IMG/VR virus record: IMGVR_UViG_3300025941_000041
Location: 1-45,572 of that record
From: a virus
Strand: one strand, 5' to 3'
Length of the DNA: 45,572 nucleotides
The number at the start of each line of letters is the position of its first letter. The first letter of the stretch is position 1. Of the stretch, positions 38,689-45,510 are shown piece by piece. Below the pieces are notes generated by a model. That model was not told where the DNA came from, made no database searches, and worked only from the letters and a program-made list of their open reading frames with translations. The position numbers and the translations under genes were made by a program.

Positions 38689-40122
38689 CTACCCTAACCG
38701 GCTCCTGCCAATAAGCGGGAATTGGGGTTCCAATTCCTCCAATTCCTCGACCATACTGATGAAGCGGCGCCACTGATCGGGGGGTGGGGCGGGTTCGGCG
38801 GCGATGGGGGCGCGCATGAGGCAGTAGCGAAGGGCGGCGATGGCGTCGTCATTGACGGCGACCGGCTTCTCCCGGTCCACCGAGCCCGGCTTCACGTCCT
38901 TCCACTTCCACTGCGGCAGTTCCCAGAGAAGTTCGCGGCAGTCGCGGGTAAAGAAGAGGTGGGGACTGCCCATCTCCCCGGCTCGCGGGTGCCAGGCGGG
39001 GAACTCGTGGTCGTCGTCGGGGGCGAGTAGTCCGCGCAGGCGGGCGATGCTGGCTTTTACGTCGTTGTTCCCTTCCAGGCAGTAAAGACCTGCCTGCCGG
39101 TACTGATCAATGAGGCGCTCAGCGGCACCACCGGCCGTCTGATGTTGTCTGGTGGAAGGGTCAATCGCCGTCCACTGAATGCGATCTTCCTCATTCTCTG
39201 AAAGGGCGAGGATCTCTCGCGTATTCTCGGCCGGGACGGAGCACTTCTTGTAATAGTTACGATAGACCACATAGTTGGCGGCGAAATCTTGAGATACCCA
39301 GACACATGCCGTGGGGTGGGTGTAACCATGATCGAGTCCTCGGTAGCGCGGCCATTCCCACGGAACGGGGAACGGGTCCACGACGTGGAGATCGGGTGAG
39401 AAGTTGTCGAGGATCTGGCCCTCGAACACGTCGAAGGAGCCGGAGAAGAACTTCTCCAGCCAGTCCTCGGGGTAGGTCTCCCGCATCTGGTCCAGGTAGT
39501 CTCGCGGCAGATACTTGTTCTCCAGGGTGGTGGCCCGGAAGCCGTCGTGGCTCTTGTAGCGTTTGGCGTGGGGGTCATCCACCCACGCAAAGAACCGCTT
39601 CCAGACGAAGTTCCGCCCGCCGGGGTTGCCCGTGAGCCAGAGGCAGCGGCGGCCGATCTTGTTTCGGAGGCGGCCCCGGAGCTGCAGGAAGACGCTCTCC
39701 TCCACCCCGTCCTCGTTCACCTCGTCAATCCAGGCCCAGGAGAGGTTGAACGAGCCGAGCTTCTGATGGGACTTCAGGTTGAACCCGATGACCCGGAAGC
39801 CGTTCGGGAACTGCACCTCGGGGATCGGACGCTGGCGGATCTTGCAGCGCCGTTTGATCTCGTCGGGTATGACCCCGAGGAAGGTCTTCCAGGTGGTCTG
39901 TTCCAGCTCGTGCCAGTCGTAGCGGGTGATCATCCCCACGCCGCCCTTGCCATCGGCGAGTTCTACCGACTGGAGGAACGCCTCGATGGCGCCACACAAA
40001 GTTTTGCCCGAGCCGAAGGCGCCGATGTAGGCGCGGTTCTGCGCGGCGCTCTGGTGGAAGGCGGCCTGCGCGGGCAAGGGCTTATACAGATCGCCTTCAG
40101 GTGTTCGGAGTGGTATCCGCAT
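38689..40122 (-). CDS. terL: Large terminase subunit (TerL), 477 aa
   Basis: Walker A GAFGSGKT (34-41), Walker B LSWAWIDEV (D133, E134), coupling region LWLTGNPGG, then nuclease acidic residues in RGLDHGY (D264), AIDPSTR (D321) and VNDDAIAALRY (D425-426). This is the packaging motor ATPase plus RNase H-fold nuclease. It follows the putative small subunit with a 26-base overlap. The packaging type cannot be told from sequence alone. Confidence 0.92.
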   Translation of the reverse strand: MRIPLRTPEGDLYKPLPAQAAFHQSAAQNRAYIGAFGSGKTLCGAIEAFLQSVELADGKGGVGMITRYDWHELEQTTWKTFLGVIPDEIKRRCKIRQRPIPEVQFPNGFRVIGFNLKSHQKLGSFNLSWAWIDEVNEDGVEESVFLQLRGRLRNKIGRRCLWLTGNPGGRNFVWKRFFAWVDDPHAKRYKSHDGFRATTLENKYLPRDYLDQMRETYPEDWLEKFFSGSFDVFEGQILDNFSPDLHVVDPFPVPWEWPRYRGLDHGYTHPTACVWVSQDFAANYVVYRNYYKKCSVPAENTREILALSENEEDRIQWTAIDPSTRQHQTAGGAAERLIDQYRQAGLYCLEGNNDVKASIARLRGLLAPDDDHEFPAWHPRAGEMGSPHLFFTRDCRELLWELPQWKWKDVKPGSVDREKPVAVNDDAIAALRYCLMRAPIAAEPAPPPDQWRRFISMVEELEELEPQFPLIGRSRLG

Positions 40123-40522
40123 CCAGCATGTCCATCAGGCTGATCTTCGTCTGCTCAAGCTTCACATCGAGCAGCGCCTCGATCCCAGCGCGGTCGTTTC
40201 TGTCTATGTCTCGGCGGGCGAGCCCCACCGAGGCGTAGAGGTCGCCGCGCTTTCGGGACGCCTCCATACTCTCGGCGAACCGCTCCTGCTGCCGCTCCTC
40301 CCACTCCGCCTCGGTGAGCCGCTCCTCCAGAGGGGTCGGGTCCTGGGCGGCGACCCACGGGTGCTGTTCTTCGAGCGTCTGGAGCACGGTCTGGGTGACG
40401 GGCTGCGGATGGCCGTGGCGGCCCAATTCCCTCAGCAAATACCAGCAAGTGTCTCGCAGAATGCGCGCCAGTTCTACCGCGTCGGGATAGGCGGGCTCGG
40501 TGATGTCGATGATGTCACTCAT
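40097..40522 (-). CDS. Putative small terminase subunit, 141 aa
   Basis: It directly precedes TerL and overlaps its start. Helical throughout (AVELARILRDTCWYLLRELG; LTEAEWEERQQERFAESMEA), ending in a helix with KLEQTKISLMDMLDA. No clear helix-turn-helix can be seen, so the call rests on position, size and the helical profile. Confidence 0.55.
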   Translation of the reverse strand: MSDIIDITEPAYPDAVELARILRDTCWYLLRELGRHGHPQPVTQTVLQTLEEQHPWVAAQDPTPLEERLTEAEWEERQQERFAESMEASRKRGDLYASVGLARRDIDRNDRAGIEALLDVKLEQTKISLMDMLDADTTPNT

Positions 40523-40712
40523 AGGTTGTCCCGAACAGTTCGATGTATTCGTCGCATCGCTTTTCTACCTCGACGGCGAGGGCGCGCAGGCCCGCGGCCC
40601 AGTCCCGGCCTTCCTGTTTCATGTGGGCGAGGTTAGACATCTGGGTGACGTGACTCTTGACCATCGCCTCCAGCCCGAGCTTGACGATCAGCTCCCTGTC
40701 CGTCTTGATCAT
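40515..40712 (-). CDS. Hypothetical helical protein, 65 aa
   Basis: ATG with GAGGGA six bases upstream. Helical (LIVKLGLEAMVKSHVTQMSN; LRALAVEVEKRCDEYIELFG). The stop overlaps the next start. No family is recognised; position suggests expression together with the packaging genes. Confidence 0.6.
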   Translation of the reverse strand: MIKTDRELIVKLGLEAMVKSHVTQMSNLAHMKQEGRDWAAGLRALAVEVEKRCDEYIELFGTTYE

Positions 40713-40739
40713 CCTTCGTCCCTCATGCGCGCGCGCGTA

Positions 40740-41168
40740 TCATTCATCCTGGGCTTCTCTTTGTCGCACCGCATTGTGGAACCCCACCCACTTTCCTCTG
40801 ACCCATCCCGCCCGGTTGTGGAAGTTCCTCTGCTTGTACTCCGCTTCATTATAAGGAACGTTGTCGTAGACAGTGAAGCCTTCGGGCAGGGGATGGTCCA
40901 CAGGTTCAGGCGGCGGCAGCGGCGCGAAGCAGGGGCGGCAGGCCCCGGCGCGCTCACTCTTGTTGGAGAGGGACCAGCAATCGGGGCAGATAGCGCCGAG
41001 GCATTCCTTACATGAGCCATCTCCGTCGTCGCACCAGCCGCAGTAAGGCTGTTCGCAGTCCCGGCAGGTGCGGACCTGGCTCTCGACCCCATGGCAACCC
41101 TGACAGAGGAGGGTGGGCGTGCACTCCGTGCAGCGGTCGGTGTCGCACCTATGGCACCTCGTTATCAT
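40740..41168 (-). CDS. Multi-zinc cysteine-rich protein, 142 aa
   Basis: The first 80 residues contain eight CxxC pairs (5/8, 13/16, 22/25, 35/38, 43/46, 53/56, 61/64, 77/80), enough for four zinc ions, in a cross-brace-like order reminiscent of RING or B-box folds. The C-terminal 50 residues are an ordinary soluble segment (FTVYDNVPYNEAEYKQRNFH). Function unknown. A second frame over the same region is a shadow. No signal peptide. Confidence 0.7.
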   Translation of the reverse strand: MITRCHRCDTDRCTECTPTLLCQGCHGVESQVRTCRDCEQPYCGWCDDGDGSCKECLGAICPDCWSLSNKSERAGACRPCFAPLPPPEPVDHPLPEGFTVYDNVPYNEAEYKQRNFHNRAGWVRGKWVGFHNAVRQREAQDE

Positions 41169-41370
41169 CGCCCTTCTCCTTCGCCGCTTTGCGCTCCAGC
41201 AGCTTGTCCCGCTCTTCTCGGAGAACGACAGCGTTGAAGCGATTGGCGAGCCGGTGGATCTGCTCCTTATCGTCTTCCACCCGCTCCTCCATCACCGCGA
41301 GCTTCTCCCGCAGATAGGCGACTTCCGCCGCGAGGTGCGCCACCTGCCGTTCGAGGAGTTCAAGCGTCAT
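41149..41370 (-). CDS. Coiled-coil protein, 73 aa
   Basis: Nearly the whole length is a heptad-type helix (TLELLERQVAHLAAEVAYLR; LAVMEERVEDDKEQIHRLAN). Short acidic tail. It overlaps the zinc protein start by 20 bases. No function assigned. Confidence 0.6.
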   Translation of the reverse strand: MTLELLERQVAHLAAEVAYLREKLAVMEERVEDDKEQIHRLANRFNAVVLREERDKLLERKAAKEKGDDNEVP

Positions 41371-41560
41371 CGGCTTTCACGAGTCGCTCGCCTTCGATCA
41401 TCAGGCCGCGCTCCTTCAGGATGTCTTCCAGCAGGCCAAACTGATACTTCAGCCCGAAGCGCACGAACCCGGCGATCTCCTCCGGCGTGTAGGTCTTGCC
41501 GTCCACTGCAATCACCCACGTCTCCTCACGATCCGTCCTCAAGGTCAGGTCCGGCTTCAT
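41360..41560 (-). CDS. Hypothetical protein, 66 aa
   Basis: ATG 41560 has GGAG just upstream and is preferred over 41569. MKPDLTLRTDREETWVIAVD then KTYTPEEIAGFVRFGLKYQF: a short beta hairpin and helices. No known family. It overlaps both neighbours in the small-gene operon upstream of terminase. Confidence 0.55.
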   Translation of the reverse strand: MKPDLTLRTDREETWVIAVDGKTYTPEEIAGFVRFGLKYQFGLLEDILKERGLMIEGERLVKADDA

Positions 41561-41906
41561 CGTCTCCATCGTCTGTCTCCTCCGGTAACGCCTTCAGGCC
41601 GGGGCGAGGGACCGAATGCTGAATGACGATCTCGGTTTCGGTGACAGTCTCCCGCTTCTGCACCGCTTTCCCCACCGCGTGCGAGATCAGGGCTTCGAGG
41701 GCGATGCGGTCGGGCATCCGCTGGTAGACTCTCACGGGGGTGGCCTTCTTGCACTGGCAGTCATCCAACGGCTTCGAGCAATCGCCGCAGCCTTCATACC
41801 AGATCCCCAGCGCCAGATCATTCAGCGCCCGGTGATACTTCGAGAGGTTGGCGAGGCTTAACTCGTGGAACCGCGCCTGCTGTGCGGCGGCTGCCTTCTC
41901 ACCCAT
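41526..41906 (-). CDS. Hypothetical protein with small cysteine cluster, 126 aa
   Basis: Helical N terminus (RFHELSLANLSKYHRALNDL), then CGDCSKPLDDCQC (a likely zinc site), then helices and an acidic tail (EETDDGDDEAGPDLEDGS). No family is recognised. Start overlaps the preceding stop. Confidence 0.6.
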   Translation of the reverse strand: MGEKAAAAQQARFHELSLANLSKYHRALNDLALGIWYEGCGDCSKPLDDCQCKKATPVRVYQRMPDRIALEALISHAVGKAVQKRETVTETEIVIQHSVPRPGLKALPEETDDGDDEAGPDLEDGS

Positions 41907-42118
41907 CAGTCATCCTTCAGCCAGGGGCAGGTATCGCGCAGGTGTTCGGTAAGCCCCTTGTTGCTTTGCACCTTCTCCGCGTAGCTCCAATTCATCCAGA
42001 GATGCCGAGCGGCACTGCGCGCATCATCTCGCTCCCTTTGCAGCTGCGCCACCAGGTCAACGAGAACGGGGCCGATCTTCTTCCACGCCTTCAGGTCTTT
42101 CTCTTCTTCACTATCCAC
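41906..42118 (-). CDS. Helical protein with C-terminal PWLK motif, 70 aa
   Basis: GTG start; MDSEEEKDLKAWKKIGPVLV then LQRERDDARSAARHLWMNWS and ending CPWLKDD. The C-terminal half is alignable with that of the gene at 42679-42966 (ERDEAAAAARTF..., ending WPWLKEGD), so these are paralogues. Function unknown. First gene of the leftward small-gene operon before terminase. Confidence 0.6.
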   Translation of the reverse strand: MDSEEEKDLKAWKKIGPVLVDLVAQLQRERDDARSAARHLWMNWSYAEKVQSNKGLTEHLRDTCPWLKDD

Positions 42119-42131
42119 GCTTTTTCACCCA

Positions 42132-42140
42132 TGATACAAT
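42132..42140 (+). promoter_or_regulatory. Extended -10 promoter giving a possibly leaderless transcript
   Basis: TGATACAAT (42132-42140) is an extended -10 (TG-n-TACAAT). The ATG of the rightward gene begins seven bases later, where transcription would start, and no Shine-Dalgarno sequence lies between. No clear -35 is present. Confidence 0.5.
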
Positions 42141-42146
42141 CCCAGT

Positions 42147-42467
42147 ATGCCACCTACCACCAGAAAGAAACAGCCGGTCGTGGTCGCCGCGGTCAAGCCG
42201 GTCCCGGTGCCCGTGGTCAAACCCGTGCCCGTCCCCGTGGCAAAGGTGAACGTGAAGCTCGCGCCCATCCCCCCTCAATACCGACAGCTTCCCGAGGATC
42301 TGGCGCGTGAGATGATGGCTTCCGATCAGCGCGACCTCTTACGAAAAGGCAAGAAGGCGCTGGCGGCAGGTACCGTCACCGGCAAAGGCGACATCCAGCA
42401 GTCTACCTCGAAGCCCTCTACCCGCGGCGGAGCCGGCTACATCGGCGTCGGCGGGAAGAAGACCTAG
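42147..42467 (+). CDS. Basic Pro/Val-repeat protein, 106 aa
   Basis: MPPTTRKKQPVVVAAVKPVP continues as tandem KPVPVPV repeats (about residues 17-31), then a helical segment (LPEDLAREMMASDQRDLLRK) and a Gly/Lys-rich tail (GAGYIGVGGKKT). The repeats give an extended flexible arm. It is isolated on the plus strand between leftward operons, with its own promoter. Function unknown. Confidence 0.55.
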   Translation: MPPTTRKKQPVVVAAVKPVPVPVVKPVPVPVAKVNVKLAPIPPQYRQLPEDLAREMMASDQRDLLRKGKKALAAGTVTGKGDIQQSTSKPSTRGGAGYIGVGGKKT

Positions 42468-42679
42468 CCCCGATCCTTCCACGCGGCCAGCAGGCTATCC
42501 CCGACCACCTGAAGCTTCGCCCGCACCCACGCCTTGAACCCCGCTTCGTCCAGCCCCGCCACCTCCGCCTCGTAGATTGGCAAATGGTCCATTACCACCC
42601 TCGTCAGCGCGGAGTGGCGATAGTCACCATCCCCTAACCCAGAGGGCGGCATCTCTCGCTCGTCTCGCTCGTAATGCAT
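42464..42679 (-). CDS. Hypothetical protein, 71 aa
   Basis: ATG 42679 overlaps the preceding stop (ATGA) and is preferred over an upstream in-frame start. MHYERDEREMPPSGLGDGDY then helices (VMDHLPIYEAEVAGLDEAGF; KAWVRAKLQVVGDSLLAAW). The stop overlaps the convergent rightward gene by four bases. No family is recognised. Confidence 0.55.
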   Translation of the reverse strand: MHYERDEREMPPSGLGDGDYRHSALTRVVMDHLPIYEAEVAGLDEAGFKAWVRAKLQVVGDSLLAAWKDRG

Positions 42680-42966
42680 CAGTCCCCCTCCTTCAACCAC
42701 GGCCACCGCGCTTCCCACTCCTCAACCAACGCCCACGGACTAGCGCGATGCTCCCACTCCGCCTTCAGCTCCTTCAAGAACGTCCGCGCCGCCGCCGCCG
42801 CCTCGTCTCGCTCATACCGCACCTGACCCAACGCATCAACCAGCACCACCAGCTTCTCCGGCTCCAGATGCCCCTCCAGCGCCTGCAGCAAGAACGCTAG
42901 GTCTACCGCCACCTTCTCCCCCAACTCGCTAGCCCCTCTCTCGCTTACACTGAAAAAAGTTGACAC
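42679..42966 (-). CDS. Helical protein with C-terminal PWLK motif, up to 95 aa
   Basis: Paralogue of 41906-42118 in its last 45 residues (YERDEAAAAARTFLKELKAE; WPWLKEGD). GTG starts are possible at 42966 or at 42912; the latter follows GGGGGA and may be the true one (77 aa). A -10-like TATACT on the minus strand (42976-42971) lies immediately upstream. Confidence 0.55.
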   Translation of the reverse strand: MSTFFSVSERGASELGEKVAVDLAFLLQALEGHLEPEKLVVLVDALGQVRYERDEAAAAARTFLKELKAEWEHRASPWALVEEWEARWPWLKEGD

Positions 42967-43465
42967 CTACAGTATACTAGGCGGGGATGGGGTCAGAATA
43001 CTGTATACTACTTCCCGTAACCCTTCCAGCCTGTCGTTTCCTCGCCTTGAACTCTTCTCCCGATCCAAAATCACCGTCGGCACGTAAGCGGTAGGGTACC
43101 CTATAACGCGGGGGCCGGGGTGCGGGGGCGAACCGGGGGGGTAGTCTCCGCCTCGCATGCGCGCCCGCGTTCACCACAAGGGCCGTGGGCACAGGTTGCC
43201 TGGCACAGGCTGCCTGGCTCTGGCTAGTGGTAGGCTGGCGCACATAGAGATAGGGTGATCGGGAGGCACCCTCCCTCCTCGGGCCTCTCCTCTCACCTCC
43301 GGCTTAAGAGGATCGCGAGTAGTAGACCTGAACCCCACGGTGCAGCTCTCCACCAGGCCTCTCGTCTCCAGTCCTGCGGAGCGGTGGTGCCCTACCACCA
43401 GGTAGAAACGTAGGTCGGGCGGTTCGTCCCGGTTAAGGGAGACCTTAAGCCGAAGGTTCGACACG
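42967..43465. promoter_or_regulatory. Repeat-rich control region
   Basis: About 500 bases with at most one weak gene. It holds two near-identical 13-mers on the minus strand, TAGTATAC(T/A)GTA(G/T), at about 42967-42979 and 42998-43010; a 12-bp palindrome TAGGGTACCCTA at 43092-43103; and a tandem 14-bp repeat GCACAGG(T/C)TGCCTG at 43189-43216. The first 13-mer coincides with a TATACT -10 for the leftward gene at 42966. The stretch 43105-43170 is extremely GC-rich. Likely operators and a promoter; a cohesive-end or origin function cannot be excluded. Confidence 0.5.
43171..43464 (-). CDS. Doubtful open frame after the HNH gene, 97 aa
   Basis: GTG two bases after the HNH stop; begins MSNLRLKVSLNRDEPPDLRF. 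The first half is protein-like, the second is Pro/Arg-rich and runs through the tandem repeat of the control region. No ribosome site or family. It may be a decayed or spurious gene. Confidence 0.3.
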   Translation of the reverse strand: MSNLRLKVSLNRDEPPDLRFYLVVGHHRSAGLETRGLVESCTVGFRSTTRDPLKPEVRGEARGGRVPPDHPISMCASLPLARARQPVPGNLCPRPLW

Positions 43466-43840
43466 TCAAGGCCCGTATCCTTCCGCCTTCATTCTCTCCA
43501 GCAGTATTCTTTCCTCGACCCACAACTTCTGCTGTTCGACCAGCTTCGCTAGCTTCTTGCTCTCCGGGTGACGCTTCAGGTGATCCGCATACGTCAGCAC
43601 CTCCAGGTTCTCACGCCGGTTGTCCCATCGGCACTTGTTCTTGTGGTGAACGTGACGACCCGGCTCCGGCTCCATAATCAGTCGGTGCAGAAACAGCAGC
43701 TTCGGCTTCTTCCTTGGGTTCCTGAAGTCAGCACACACATACCCCTGCTTCGATCCCCATAGGAACTGGTTCCACCGCAAGAAGTCGTCATCATCCAGCA
43801 GCGTGATCCCTCCGCCCGTCCACAGTTGCAGTGCTTTCAT
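43466..43840 (-). CDS. HNH endonuclease, 124 aa
   Basis: HNH core: LHRLIMEPEPGRHVHHKNKC, then RWDNRRENLEVLTYADHLKR, as in free-standing HNH homing enzymes; the N-terminal part has strands typical of the family (TLLDDDDFLRWNQFLWGSKQ, GYVCADFRNPRKKPKLLFLH). ATG 43840 follows GGAGG by ten bases; longer starts exist. Divergent from the early rightward operon. Different subtype from the two zinc-module HNH proteins. Confidence 0.82.
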   Translation of the reverse strand: MKALQLWTGGGITLLDDDDFLRWNQFLWGSKQGYVCADFRNPRKKPKLLFLHRLIMEPEPGRHVHHKNKCRWDNRRENLEVLTYADHLKRHPESKKLAKLVEQQKLWVEERILLERMKAEGYGP

Positions 43841-43942
43841 CGTGACCGTTCCTCCCATAGCACACAAGCACAATGCGGACCATAACCCCTGCCTGCCGGT
43901 AACTATTTTAGCCAGAACGGGAAAATAGTCGGCTTAACCCGC

Positions 43943-43971
43943 TTGACGTTTCTTCACGATAGCGGTAAGAT
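43943..43971 (+). promoter_or_regulatory. Early rightward sigma70-type promoter
   Basis: TTGACG (43943-43948), 17-base spacer, TAAGAT (43966-43971). Transcription from here would cover the small genes from 44019 through the contig junction to about 1523. The -35 is identical to those at 3771 and 38672. Confidence 0.78.
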
Positions 43972-44018
43972 GGAGTTGTCAGGCAAGAGAGCCGGACCTT
44001 ACTTGAGGAGAGAGCAAG

Positions 44019-44225
44019 ATGAGTGTTTATGAGACGAACGCCTTCCTTTATGGATACGACGCCCTGATCGGCAAGTCTGCCCGGATGGAGTATCTGCCCA
44101 CCGCTCGCTCTCGGAAGTGGCGCACCGGCTTCTTCGTCAAGTCTTACTCGGAAGTGGCTTGGACTGCGGCGATGAGACTGGTTCAACTGGGCGAGGTTAG
44201 CTCCTTCCGCTTTGTCGCGGCCTAA
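44019..44225 (+). CDS. Hypothetical protein, 68 aa
   Basis: ATG after TTGAGGAGAGAGCAAG. MSVYETNAFLYGYDALIGKS, then a basic beta segment (SRKWRTGFFVKSYSEVAWTA) and a hydrophobic end. First gene behind the early promoter. The leader TTGAGGAG is nearly repeated before the next gene. Early phage proteins of this size often act on host targets, but no function is visible. Confidence 0.65.
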   Translation: MSVYETNAFLYGYDALIGKSARMEYLPTARSRKWRTGFFVKSYSEVAWTAAMRLVQLGEVSSFRFVAA

Positions 44226-44273
44226 TCACTAATCAGGCAGCAGTGCCTACCCTTCCTTGAGGAGATAACGAAG

Positions 44274-44507
44274 ATGCATAGCCAGTTCAATGTTGAGGTT
44301 CGCAATTGGGAAACAGGAAAGAGCTTGTTCACGGCTCGGATGAATGAGAAGGCTGACGCGATCCTCTGGGCCGAGCAGTATCTTGCCGGGATGGATCACA
44401 CGAACCGCTGCGCTCGGGTGTGGGAGTATCCACAGACCTCTCGGAACAAGGGTGGCATCCTGAACAAGATCGTCTGGGACAGTCGCTTTCCTAACGAGGT
44501 CCGCTAA
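44274..44507 (+). CDS. Hypothetical protein, 77 aa
   Basis: ATG after CTTGAGGAGATAACGAAG, a near copy of the previous leader. MHSQFNVEVRNWETGKSLFT then helices (MNEKADAILWAEQYLAGMDH). Soluble, no cysteine pairs. No family is recognised. Confidence 0.65.
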   Translation: MHSQFNVEVRNWETGKSLFTARMNEKADAILWAEQYLAGMDHTNRCARVWEYPQTSRNKGGILNKIVWDSRFPNEVR

Positions 44508-44546
44508 TGAAGAACGTCAAGGCTCAAGTTCTCTGGACTGACTGAT
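44508..44546 (+). CDS. Possible 12-aa leader peptide
   Basis: ATG next to the previous stop (TAATG) gives MKNVKAQVLWTD then stop. It fills the gap before the next gene and could serve translational coupling, but it may be chance. Confidence 0.2.
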
Positions 44547-44564
44547 TAGAAGGAGCATCGATCA

Positions 44565-44819
44565 ATGGAAACCCGAGCAATGAATTACCTTTTGGTTCAG
44601 GCGAATGCCGCTGCTGTCCTGGCATCCGATACTCTTCGGCTCCACGCGATCATCGCACAGGGGAGGTTCAACGAGGAAGTGTGGGCTGCTGTCTGCTCTC
44701 TCGTCCGCACCATCAATGACAACCATTCGGTAATCGTGGATAGCATCGCGGGGATGGACGAAGTGGACGGCCAGCAGGCAGAGGACGAGGCCACATACCA
44801 GAGGGAGATTGCACTGTAA
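44565..44819 (+). CDS. Hypothetical helical protein, 84 aa
   Basis: ATG after AAGGAG. METRAMNYLLVQANAAAVLA then helices and an acidic end (GQQAEDEATYQREIAL). Stop overlaps the next start as TAATG. No family is recognised. Confidence 0.65.
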   Translation: METRAMNYLLVQANAAAVLASDTLRLHAIIAQGRFNEEVWAAVCSLVRTINDNHSVIVDSIAGMDEVDGQQAEDEATYQREIAL

Positions 44820-45004
44820 TGGACCCTAACGAGACGCTCAAACAGATTGATCGGTTGGCGCTTCAGCGCTTCAATCATCAGGAAGCAGCCGAGTATTGCG
44901 CCGATCTGCTGGAATGGTTGACGAAGGGTGGGTTTCAGCCGAAGTGGGATCTCTATCCCCGCGGCGAAGGTTTCTTCCTCGGCTGGAAGAGCTGCCTGCA
45001 ATGA
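44819..45004 (+). CDS. Hypothetical protein, 61 aa
   Basis: Start overlaps previous stop. MDPNETLKQIDRLALQRFNH, then LLEWLTKGGFQPKWDLYPRG and FFLGWKSCLQ. No family. Its last codons overlap the micropeptide start (ATGA). Confidence 0.65.
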   Translation: MDPNETLKQIDRLALQRFNHQEAAEYCADLLEWLTKGGFQPKWDLYPRGEGFFLGWKSCLQ

Positions 45005-45078
45005 TCCCGGCTATGCAAGTCGCCTGCTGTCTCGTCGTCACTCTCGCCCTGTTCCTGGGCCGTAGGTTTGGAGGATAG
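45001..45078 (+). CDS. Single-span membrane micropeptide, 25 aa
   Basis: MIPAMQVACCLVVTLALFLG then RRFGG: one hydrophobic helix with a basic end, like the 29-aa peptide at 84-173. Start overlaps the upstream stop (ATGA). The GGAGG near its end is the ribosome site for the next gene. Function unknown. Confidence 0.55.
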   Translation: MIPAMQVACCLVVTLALFLGRRFGG

Positions 45079-45081
45079 AAA

Positions 45082-45510
45082 ATGGATACCGCAATTCAGA
45101 CAAAGACGTTGGCCGACTTCATTGATACCTATAGCATCACGATGTCCTGCGAGCGCACCTATTCCAATCCTGCGATGGGCAATGATGAGTGGGCAAAGAC
45201 TGCCACGCATTGGCGCTGCATCCTCCTCTGCTGCGAGACGGGCGCCCAGATGGAGACGGTGTTCTCAATGGGCAGTGGGCTGAAGGGTTCGCCCACAAAA
45301 GCGGATGTGCTGTCCTGCCTGCGTGACGATGCCAGGTCCATTCAGGACAGCACCGAGTTCGAGGATTGGGCCGAGGATCTCGGCTATGACACGGATAGCC
45401 GCAAGGCCGAGCGCATCTATACGCAGGTTCTCGCGCAAGCCCTGAAGCTGCAGCAGTGGCTTGGCGCTGCTGGCTATGCTGCCCTCCTCCACACGGAGGA
45501 GGAAGCGTGA
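45082..45510 (+). CDS. Hypothetical early protein, 142 aa
   Basis: ATG after GGAGGATAG. MDTAIQTKTLADFIDTYSIT; the middle has CERTYSNPAMGNDEWAKTAT and WRCILLCCETGAQMETVFSM, a beta-rich fold, with a helical end (RIYTQVLAQALKLQQWLGAA). Similar early proteins are frequent in phages of high-GC hosts, but I cannot name the family with certainty. Its end is repeated at the left edge of the window. Complete gene; stop overlaps the next GTG. Confidence 0.7.
   Translation: MDTAIQTKTLADFIDTYSITMSCERTYSNPAMGNDEWAKTATHWRCILLCCETGAQMETVFSMGSGLKGSPTKADVLSCLRDDARSIQDSTEFEDWAEDLGYDTDSRKAERIYTQVLAQALKLQQWLGAAGYAALLHTEEEA

Noticed and set aside
42960-42978. Plus-strand TTGACA followed by TATACT
   Set aside because: The hexamers are only seven bases apart on the plus strand, so they cannot form a rightward promoter.
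42967-43158. Minus-strand frame of 63 codons in the control region
   Set aside because: Pro/Gly-rich, no ribosome site, runs through palindromes and promoter-like sequence.
43441-43470. tRNA-like GGTTCGAC T-loop sequence
   Set aside because: No matching T-stem, acceptor stem or anticodon arm can be drawn around it; no tRNA gene was found in any gap of the window.
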